This document shows positions 55,330-64,000 of a stretch of DNA of 64,000 nucleotides, piece after piece (within the stretch, counting starts at the first letter, position 1; every line of letters begins with the position of its first letter). This stretch comes from Nyssa sinensis (Eukaryota; Streptophyta; Magnoliopsida; Cornales; Nyssaceae): the NCBI GenBank assembly GCA_008638375.1, contig CM018031.1, positions 56,966,688 to 57,030,687 on the forward strand, read 5' to 3'. The notes under the pieces were generated by a model. The model saw nothing but the letters and a program-made list of their open reading frames with translations. It made no database searches and had not been told where the DNA came from. A program made the position numbers and the translations under genes.

Positions 55330-58300
55330 TGTGACAAGCTTTCGATTGATATTGGTGATATGAATCTTGCTGTTGTTGTATCCGAATGTAACTTAGTGGG
55401 AAACACCAAGGAATGGTGGGTAGACACTGGGGCTACGCACCAAATTTGCTCAAACAAATGGATATTTTCTACCTACAAATATGTAGAGCACTAAGAATAA
55501 CTTATTATGGGCAATTCATCGAGTTCTAAAGTTGAAGGACGTGGAAAGGTGATACTGAAAATAACATCTGGCAAAGAACTCACTCTCAATAATGTGTTTC
55601 ATGTACTTGACATTCGCAAGAACTTAGTCTCTGGATCATTGCTTAGCAAGAATGGCTTTAAATTAGTCCTTGTGTCTGACAAATTTGTACTTACTAAGAA
55701 TGCGATGTTTGTAGGAAAGGGTTATTTGAGCGAGGGGCTCTTCAAGATGAACATAATGACTATTGTACCAAAATCTATTAATAATAATATTAATTATTAT
55801 GCTTACTTGCTTGAGTCTTCAAATATTTGGCATGCTAGATTAGGACATGTTAATTATAATACTTTACGTAGATTAATTAATTTAAAATTTTTGCCTAAAT
55901 TTGATATTAATTCTAATCACAAATGTGAAACTTGTGTAGAATCTAAATTGACAAGATTACCCTTCCATTCTATTAGAAGAAGTACTAAACCTTTAGATTT
56001 AATTCATAGTGATATATGTGATTTAAAGTTTGTGCAAACTAGAGGGGAAAAAAAGTATTTTATTACTTTTATTGATGATTGCACTAGATACTATTATGTG
56101 TATTTGCTAAAAAGCAAAGATGAGGCCATAGAAATGTTCAAACATTACAAGAATGAAGTTGAGAATCAACGTAGCAAAAAATTTAAGGCAATAAGAAGTG
56201 ATAGATGTGGTGAATATGATTCACCTTTTGAGGAGTTCTGTTCAAAACATGAAATCATTCACCAAACTATTGCTCCTTATTCACATCAATCCAATGGTAT
56301 TGCTGAATGCAAAAACCAAACATTAAAAGAAATGATGAATGCTATGTTGTTAAGTTCTGGTTCACCCCAAAATTTGTGGGGGGAAAGCTTTGCTTTCTGC
56401 AAATTATATTCTCAACAAGGTACCTCACGAGAAAACTCATAAAACACTTTATGAATTATGAAAAGGTCACAGACTTTGCTATAAATACTTAAGAGTGTGG
56501 GAGTGTCTAGCAAAAGTGGCAATTCCTAAACCTAAAAAACTTAAGATAAGACTAAAAATCATTGACTGTGTATTCATTGGTTATGCAAATAATAGTAGCG
56601 CGGATCGATTTCTTATTCATAAATATGAGATTCTTTATGTGCATGTTAATACAATTGTTGAGTTGAAGAACGCTTCATTTTTTGAAAATATATATCCCTA
56701 TAACATGACACATGAATCAAGTTTACAAAAAATGCCTCTAGAAGCTAGAGTTAGTAATAATCGTGAAAATATAGGCCAAAAGTTTATAATTGATGAACCT
56801 AGACGTAGCAAGAGAACAAAGAAATCAACGTCCTTTGGACCTGATTTTCTAAATATTTTTTGAAAAATGATCCTCAAACGTTCAAGGAAGCAATGTCCTC
56901 TCCCGAAGCTTCATATTGGAAAGAAGCAATCAATAGTAAAATTGAACCCATCATGCAAAATCATACATAGGAATTAGTGGATCATCCACCTGGTTCCAAA
57001 CCATTAGGATACAAATGAATCTTTAAAAAGAAGATAAAAGCTGATGGGTCAATAGAGAAATATAAAGCAAGACTTGTTGTCAAAGGCTATAAGCAAAGGG
57101 AAGGATTAGATTACTTCGATACTTACTCACCAATTATTAGAATCGCATCCATTCATATGTTGATTGCAATAGCATCCTTAAATGGATTAGAAATACATCA
57201 AGTGGATGTAAAAATTGTTTTCTTAAATGGTGAGTTAAATAAAGAAATATATATAGAACAACCCAAATGATTTATTGCTCTTGGACAAGAAAGGAAAGTA
57301 TATAAGCTTGTCAAATCTCTTTATGGATTAAAACAAGCACCAAAATAATGGCATGAGAAATTTGATAATGTAATGATGTCAAATGGATTCAAGATCAATG
57401 AGTGTGACAAATATGTGTATGTCAAAACCACTCAAAAAAGACATGTCATTTTATGTCTTTATGTTGATGATATGCTAATTTTAGGTAGCACCACTGATAT
57501 AATAAATGCTATAAAATAAATGTTATCTAATAGATTTGATATGAAAGATTTAGGTGTCGCAAACACTATTCTAAGAATAAAAATTTTTAGAATGTTTGAT
57601 GGACTTGTTTTTATCTCAATCTCATTACATTGAGAAATTATTTGATAAATTCAAAAAGTATAACATAAATCCTGTAAAGACACCAGTGGATGTAAGTATT
57701 CCTCTTGCTAAAAATACTGGAAAAAGCATATCTCAATTAGAGTATTCTCATATAAGAAATAGTTTAATGTATGTCATGAACTGCACTCAACTTGATATAG
57801 CATATTCTGTAAGTAAGCTTAGTCAATTTACGAGTAATCCAGAAGACAATCACTGAAAAGCCATAACAAGACTTTTGAGGTATTTAAAATATACTCAAAA
57901 TTATGGATTGCACTTCACAAGATATCTAGCTGTACTTAAAGGGTATAGTGATGCTAATTGGATATCTGACTCAAAAGACTCAAAATTCACAAGTGGATAT
58001 GTTTTTACTCTATGAAGTGCAGCCGTGTCTTGGAAATCATCCAAACAAACATGTATTGCTAGATCTAAAATGGAATTTGAATTCATTGCTTTAGATAAAG
58101 CTGGAGAAAAAGCAGAATGGTTTCATAATTTTTTAGAGGATATTCCAAATTGGTCAAGACCTATGCCCGCTATTTGTATACATTGTGATAGTCAATCAGC
58201 AATTGGAAGGACACACAGTCATACGTATAATGGTAAGTCATGACACATACGTCAAAGACATAATACCGTTAGATAATTGCTCTCGAATGGAATTATCATT

Positions 58301-58420
58301 GTTGACTATGTAAAGTCAAAAGATAATATTGCAGATCCACTTACTTGCTTAACATGAGAGCAAGTGGAAGGTTCATTGAAGGGAATGGGTTTAAAGCCTA
58401 TGTCTAAACAAGCGTTGTCA
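55330..58420 (+). pseudogene. Copia pol (protease, integrase, RT, RNase H), broken
   Basis: The protease core is WWVDTGATHQIC (about 55,416-55,451). GAG_pre-integrase shows WHARLGHVNYNTLRRL and CETCVESK (about 55,829-55,945). Integrase has HSDICD, IRSDRCGEY and the E of GIAECKNQ (about 56,005-56,318). Reverse transcriptase shows QVDVKIVFLNGELN (about 57,199-57,240), LYGLKQAPK and the catalytic YVDDMLIL (about 57,460-57,483). RNase H has [14 protein letters not shown] and TSGYVF (about 57,943-58,005). Stops lie at many places, for instance after the protease, in the integrase tail and within the polymerase. The order confirms Ty1/copia. Confidence 0.9.
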
Positions 58421-59449
58421 TAGTGGCAATCCAACCTAGTTGACTAGAGATCCCAAGATCTAGGTTCAAAGGGCCAACCGAACTATGAAGTAACTCAGTA
58501 CATATTGATGAGATATCTATTCCTAACCATTCCTATGATAAGACAGTGCACATCTGCCATGAGAACCAAGGATAAGTTATGTTTTTAATAATCTCTATAT
58601 CTTGAAAAAATATCCAAATAGGGTATTGCATGATACTCTTCATATAAATCACTTAATGAGTAAGAATGGGTTGCTTCTATGGGAATTTTGAAAGGCTGAA
58701 TTCTCTAAAACACTCACAAAACCAAGAGGTGTTCAAGGCCAAAATGAAAACAAACGTGAGAACCAACTATGTCCAAAAGGGTACTATGTGATTTCTATTA
58801 TCTTGATTTACACAAACGGCTGACAATTCAAGGACCTCATGCCCCCTGATTAGCTAAGTAAATCCAATAGTCGTTCATTAGGGCAAATTCAGAGCCAGTA
58901 GGCTACTTAACCTAATGCAGTAACCTTTTTTCATTGTACTCGAACTAATGTCTGCATGTCATTTGCATTACTTTCAGTTAATTTCATTCATGTGGGCGAT
59001 TGTTAGAAAAAATAGATTTTTAAGCATACTAATTAGATATCTTTAAGCTAAAATTAAAGTGGGTCCCACACATTAATTTTAGTGAGTCCACATGGAAATG
59101 TGTTCTCCTCTATGAAGAGATTAAGATCATATATTGGGTTACCCAAAACCATTAAGGAATGAATGAGAAATTGTCTTCAAACATCACAACTTGGAAATGG
59201 TAACAAAGCTTGAAGCTTGTGAAAAAGCTTGTGTCCCATATAGGATAGGTACAAGGCTTTCAAAGAGTATATATACACTTACCTTGGAAAAAGGTTTAGG
59301 CCCCAAGAGGTACCCAAGTTTTGTGGAAGGGGGAGGATCTAGCACATACTTAATTCACCGCACACGCACACGTGCGCCGCCGCCCTACCCCTTACAGAAC
59401 CGAACCGGGTCGGGTTCGGGCTTGGACTTGGCCCATCACCAAAAAAAAA

Positions 59450-59523
59450 TTTTAAATTAATTTTCTCCAAAAAGATATATATATATATATATATATATCT
59501 TTTTGGAGAAAATTAATTTAAAA
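59450..59523. repeat. 74-bp perfect palindrome in the 3' LTR
   Basis: A 25-base arm (TTTTAAATTAATTTTCTCC then AAAAAG) is followed by 24 bases of AT repeat and the exact inverse arm. The 5' LTR has only the right half near 53,650-53,680. The palindrome therefore arose by an inverted copy of existing LTR sequence. Transcribed RNA could fold into a long hairpin. Confidence 0.95.
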
Positions 59524-59793
59524 AAATTTTCATTAAACGCTATCGTTTGTTGCTGTTAAAAACAAATCAAAACACTGTAGTTTTGTTACCAGATTAATTA
59601 AAACTAAAAACGTTACCGTTCTACGAGTACATTTTTTGGTTTTGGTTTAAATCCAAAACAAAGTCGTTTTGCAATTGCGTTGGTTTGAATTTTGACTGAA
59701 CAGTCGTCTTTTTCATGAGTGTGACTGTGTCTGTTCACCATGAACAGGCACAATTGAACCTTCATAACTGTACCAAACAGCCATGAAGAAATC

Positions 59794-59800
59794 TATAAAT
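59794..59800 (+). promoter_or_regulatory. TATA box of the copia 3' LTR
   Basis: TATAAAT within CTATAAATACTCAG, followed about 30 bp later by CATTCATTCATTCC, the expected start region of the LTR transcript. The corresponding DNA is absent from the 5' LTR. Confidence 0.65.
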
Positions 59801-60160
59801 ACTCAGTCTACACTGCATTCATTCATTCCAAAAATTGTATTCTCTCTCTCTGCGAATTTATTTTCCTGCATAATCTAAGTTTGAGTTGTTGTCATAGTTG
59901 TGTTTGTTGGATTCTAAAGATTGAAGTGCTGCATCTTTAGAATCGAGATTCGTTCTATTTTGAGAGACAATTGCTCATCACCTTGAGTGCCGAGAGGAAA
60001 CAAATTCGTCTTAAGGAAATCATAAATTTTACAAGGCTCGAATTTTTCCTTTCTGTTCAATTCAATAACAATGAGTTCAAGTGTTATTTATATTTCTTTA
60101 TTTTCTTCTGTTTTAATTCATATAACAATATATATATAATCAGTATTTATTAGGTCAACA

Positions 60161-61326
60161 GAATTTTGGGTTTAATTTTTGTGGAGAAGATGTGGTCGAT
60201 GAGGGAAAAATAATTAGTGGGGATGATGTTTTTGTGGCCTAAAAATGATGAAGAGAATAGGAAGAAGTTGGGCTAGCGGAGAAAGAAGAAAAAAAATAAA
60301 AAAGGGAGACAGTATTTGCATATTTAATATGTAAGGGTAATAATGTAAAAGATCAAAATCGTTAACATCCATAAACGGATAATTTTAACGGATTGTGTAA
60401 TTTCATATGCCTTAAAGAGTATAGTTTGCTATTGAAAAATTTCAAAGACGAACTAGAGTAATTATCTCCAAATATATATATATATATATATATATACACT
60501 ACAAATTAAAAAATATATATTTAAGGCATCATTCAAAATTTAGCAGAGCTCCAGAAGAAATGACCAATCAGCTGATTGGTACAGGAACCGTCCATATGGA
60601 TGCTTCAGAGTCCTGACTTCAAAGCCGAAAGTCCAAATTTCATTTTAGAGCTTTAAAAAAGACCACTTTTTGTTGGCTTTTCTTAAACATGTGACAGTTT
60701 GTTTGGACAGTAGGAAAATTATGCAATGACAACCTAGGAAAGAAGAATTGGGCCCACAAAAAGAAGGATCCTGTTTCAAACAAAAGGCCCAATTTTGGAG
60801 TAATTATTTGGAGATTTTTGAATTATGTCTCAAGAGTCAAATTGAGGGTCTCGTTTGTAATAATATAATATATATACATATATATATATATGTAATTTAT
60901 CATTTTATTGTTAAGATCATTAAAACTTTGACCATTCAATAATATTTTCTATTTTGTTAGCGGATTGGACAAGTTTTTAAATTTACATTATGTGTTTGTG
61001 TAATTTTTTCAAATAAATTGTGGTAGTCAAATTTTTTAAAACTCTCGTGAATTTTATTACGATATATATATAGATATAGATATTATTAATGTTGTACTTT
61101 TTGATAAGTGGAGCTTCCAATCCTTATCACCTATCAGGAACTCAAAGATCAGAGGACTACCGAATAAGTTCCGATGATCAATCTAGGTTTTCAAGTGTAT
61201 GGAAAAGAATAAAAAACTTATAACATCTCTACCCTTAAGAGAAATTATCAAAGATTGTGTTCGAGGAATTGAGCTCGATCTCCTGTAAAAAGATTTGCTC
61301 AATGCAATATTCGACCTGCCCCATAT
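60161..61326. other. Right flank of the copia element
   Basis: A purine-rich stretch (about 60,180-60,330) is followed by a segment ending AGTAATTATCTCC at about 60,470, which resembles an inverted partner of the stretch at 50,390-50,600. TA microsatellites lie at 60,474-60,496 and 60,870-60,892. No gene supported. Confidence 0.45.
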
Positions 61327-61700
61327 AAAATAAAGTGTTATTAAAATATATTTAATAGTGTATTCAGAAAATTAAGAGAATCTTTCACTAAAACGGAGCT
61401 AATTTCGTTTTTGGATGGGAGATTTTAGAAGTGATTTTAAATAAATAAATAAAAATCAAAATAGTTGGAATTGAAAGCCATTATTTATGTAAAAAGAGAT
61501 AGGAAATTTTAATCTTCATATAAAGTGTTACTAAACATATTTGAGGGTATATTAAGAAATCTGAGGAAATTTTTCACTAGAGAAGAACCAAATTTATATT
61601 TTGGATAAATAATTTGTAAAGCAGTTTCAAATCAAAATACTTGGAATTAAAATCTATTATTTGTGTAAAAATAGATGAAAAAACGTTAAAATCCATTAGT
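61327..61700. repeat. Diverged tandem duplication, about 190 bp per unit
   Basis: ATAAAGTGTTA at about 61,329 and again at about 61,520 is followed in both units by a TATTTAA/TATTTGA run, a GTATATT-like motif, TTTTTCACTA or CTTTCACTA, TTTTGGAT, ATCAAAATA(G/C)TTGGAATT and ATTATTT(A/G)TGTAAAAA. The units are clearly diverged. No coding capacity. Confidence 0.6.
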
Positions 61701-63128
61701 TTCCTGGTATTTGATATAATATTGTTATTATTAAAGTACCCCATCTCCCCATTTTCATAAAATAATCTGCTTTTCCCTTTCCAAGGGAAAACTTCAATAC
61801 AGTACTCATAAACTGTATTTTACCAAAACACCCCTCCCTGTAGTAGTGGAAAGTCTAAACAAAATTCATTTACTCACCTTATCTGATTCTAACCTGCAAA
61901 GCAAGAGTTTAATACTGCACGTGTATTTTTTTTATTGAAAAAATACACATGTAGGCATTACTTGTAATTTTTACATATTTTTATTTGACTTTCTCATAAT
62001 TTAAAAGTCAATAAATATATCTCTGTCACGGAAAAATAAAATTTAGTTTAGGACGCGTAAGCTGATTCAAAATATGTTTCGACCGATCTATCAAAAAAAA
62101 TATTTAATAAAAATTACAAATTAAAATACCATAAATTTATTGGTAGTGGGAGATCCAAAAGGGTTTGTTTTAATTAATGTTAAGGATATTTTTGAGACAA
62201 AGGGAGATAGGAGATCCATTGAGAAAACAATGGATGAAGTAGAAATTACACCTAATGTTGTTAGGTTGTCCTATCCCTATCAACTTGGATGGGATTGTGG
62301 TTCTTTTCAAAAGAAGATTGTAAGCCAAGATCAAATATTATAAAGGTAAGAAACAACATCTGTCTAATTGATATTGTGATGTTGATGTGTTAGAATTGAA
62401 AATTTACAAAGGAGCATCTTTCTCTTGAGGTTGATTGTCAACATCAAATACCATGAGCTATACCATGTAAATGTGATATGTTGCCATATTTTATGAGGCT
62501 TCAACAAATAATAAATGTTAAGCAAAATAGTGGTTGAAGTAATAATAAAGTGATCATTTTGTATAATAATTAAAGTAGTACTTTTTGTCTCAAATTTTGT
62601 ATCATAAATAATGCGGCATTACTCTAATAAGTATGTATAAAATTCATATTTGCATAATATTCTTTTTACAATAAATGCTCATACTCCAAAACAAAACTAA
62701 AAACTAAAAAAAATTGCTAGTGAGAATATAATTTATTATCTTGTTGTTTGCGAAAAAATGCAACTATTTAAAATTTAAGGAAAAATACTAAAAAAATTTT
62801 AAAATAAATTTTCAATTCAAAAAGTTCAGATGAGGAGTATTTTCTTATGAGAAATTTGACAAATGCCATAAAATAGTCAATGAAAGTACGAGTCGATTGC
62901 TAATAAATAGTAAGTCAACCAATAATGGCAAAACACTCACTAAGAATAGCCACAATAAGAAGTAGTTGATTGTTTATTGAAGTCAACAAATGATAGATCG
63001 AGACAATATGTTCTCATTAGAGTAAATCGATAACTACTAGTTGACTGATCCAAAGAGTACGTAGTCGACTAAAATTGATGATCTAAAAATATAACAGTTA
63101 GATTTGAAATAATTAAGAAGTTAACGGC
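61701..63128. other. AT-rich intergenic DNA
   Basis: No gene supported. An open frame at about 62,140-62,343 (no ATG at its upstream limit) reads RRSIEKTMDEVEITPNVV, looks protein-like in composition, and may be a relic exon, but I do not recognise it. From 62,880 to 63,070 GTCGACT and AGTCGAT-type motifs recur. Confidence 0.4.
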
Positions 63129-64000
63129 TGTAATATCCCGACCCGGGATACGTCATGTATACCGAGGTAAGTCGGTTATATAGTGTAACTTGAACGGTAA
63201 GTTATGTATATCATGGTATTTCATGAAAACGTATGACTGGAAACTGTAAATGATGGAACTAAATGACCAAGGCTGGGTAACACCCGAGCACCACAGGGCA
63301 TTGCATTGTAATGCGTGCATGCACGTATTCCCATGCATGCATACGTGAACATAGATGAATAGCCCGACTAAAATGAATGTATGTGTATATGATTTAAAAT
63401 GGATTTCTATCCCTACACATACATGTATAAAAAGACGTATTTTATGTGTATATATATGTATATAATATAATGTATTATACATGTATATATGTAAATATGT
63501 ATATGTATAAGAAATAAAAGGAAAAGAAAAGAGGAAAAGGGAAACTGCCCTTGGGCAGTATGTAGGTGCACTGAATGAGGGTGTGTGTGTGTCGGTTGGG
63601 TGAAGTGTGTGTGAGTGATGTATATAATATGATATATGTATATATGTGTGCACAACAAGTCTCCCAAGCCATTTAATGCAAAGTTGCATTTGGCAGAGGG
63701 AACACCAGGTTTAAGTCAAGGAAAGGGGCCATAGAAGGGGGAGTAACCGAGAGATAGAAAGAGAAGAGGGAGAGAGGCGGTGGAAACCTTTCTCTTTATA
63801 TATGTACATACGGGTGTGAGTTGAGAGCCAAAAAGAAAACTGAGATTGAGAGGAGCATTGGCAAGGAACTTAAGAACAGAAACAGGAAGGTTTGGAGGGT
63901 CACAGTGAGCTAAAATCCAAAACCCAGGTAAGTGATTTAAGTTCTGTTTTTATGATTTAAAGCATGAATGTTTGATCTAAAGCTAGGGTCTTGATAAGCA
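63129..64000 (+). mobile_element. Probable 5' LTR of a Ty3/gypsy-like element, cut by the window edge
   Basis: Starts TGTAATATCCCGACCCGGG, a start typical of plant gypsy LTRs (TGTRAYATCCCG). After GTGT-rich and TATA-rich stretches, CTCTTTATATATGTACATAC near 63,791 would be the TATA box, followed by a transcript-like leader. No LTR end or internal gene is within the window, so it could also be a solo LTR. Confidence 0.5.

Larger units (their letters stand above)
53185..60160 (+). mobile_element. Ty1/copia LTR retrotransposon, 7.0 kb, decayed
   Basis: Two LTRs, 53,185-54,246 and 59,001-60,160, begin TGTT(G/A)GAAAAAAT and end AGG(C/T)CAACA. Between them lie gag, protease, integrase, reverse transcriptase and RNase H in the copia order (integrase before polymerase). 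Flanks are AAATT on the left and GAATT on the right, a likely 5-bp target duplication with one change. I did not see a clear tRNA primer site directly after the first LTR. GTGGGCGAT before the second LTR may be a worn polypurine tract. Stops in gag and pol show it is not autonomous. Confidence 0.93.
59001..60160 (+). repeat. 3' LTR of the copia element
   Basis: 1,160 bp. Keeps the promoter segment with CTATAAATACTCAG that the 5' LTR has lost, and carries a 74-bp palindrome at 59,450-59,523 that the 5' LTR lacks. Ends TTAGGTCAACA. Confidence 0.9.

Noticed and set aside
62140..62343. 67-residue frame with protein-like composition
   Set aside because: No ATG at the upstream limit, no clear splice sites and no recognised family. 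Kept only as a remark in the intergenic entry.
63153..63689. 178-residue open frame on the minus strand
   Set aside because: Rich in H, T, Y and I from GT and TA microsatellites within a probable LTR. No domain is seen and there are overlapping frames of equal quality.

Overview
This window is nuclear DNA from a flowering plant, almost certainly a woody-type eudicot. It is AT-rich, has short exons with GT-AG introns, and is dense in plant transposable elements. I see two intact host genes, both on the + strand; the rest is introns, intergenic DNA and decayed mobile elements. No tRNA, rRNA, CRISPR array or bacterial-type operon is visible. The species cannot be named from the sequence alone.

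Region 1 (about 2.3-24.9 kb) is one DUF707-family gene of 14 coding exons (1,167 coding bases, 388 residues). It is stretched over 21.6 kb by insertions in its introns: a Ty3/gypsy gag remnant, a short terminal-inverted-repeat element, a TRIM (miniature LTR retrotransposon) just after exon 4, a 5'-truncated antisense LINE with a clear 18-bp target duplication, a near full-length but broken sense LINE, a second inverted-repeat element, and a MITE-like element split by a third LINE.

Region 2 (about 28.9-33.2 kb) is a complete seven-exon gene for a UDP-xylose transporter (UXT, NST-KT/TPT family, 348 residues). It has a (CT)30 tract in its leader and an intron in the 5' UTR that appears to end exactly at the start codon.

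Region 3 (33-53 kb) is repeat-rich. It holds two small inverted-repeat elements, a 138-bp tandem duplication with microsatellites, and an 11.6-kb CACTA (En/Spm) transposon at 38,295-49,914. The CACTA has TTAGCGACG-type subterminal repeats, a broken TNP2-type transposase with DUF4218 and DUF4216 regions, a broken Transposase_24-type second gene, and, in what looks like an intron of that second gene, 13 tandem copies of a 161-bp satellite. The satellite seems to have a three-monomer higher-order period of about 482 bp. A LINE 3' end with RNase H lies just beyond the CACTA.

Region 4 (53,185-60,160) is a complete but decayed Ty1/copia retrotransposon with about 1.1-kb LTRs. The 5' LTR has lost the 75-bp segment that carries the TATA box in the 3' LTR, and the 3' LTR has gained a 74-bp perfect palindrome. 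The window ends in what looks like the 5' LTR of a Ty3/gypsy-like element (63,129 to the edge).

The two host genes are not functionally linked by anything visible, beyond both being likely secretory-pathway membrane proteins. I did not find a new defence or metabolic system. The least ordinary structures are the higher-order satellite inside the CACTA element, the TRIM 20 bp past a splice donor, and the internal duplication that preserves the empty site of an insertion.
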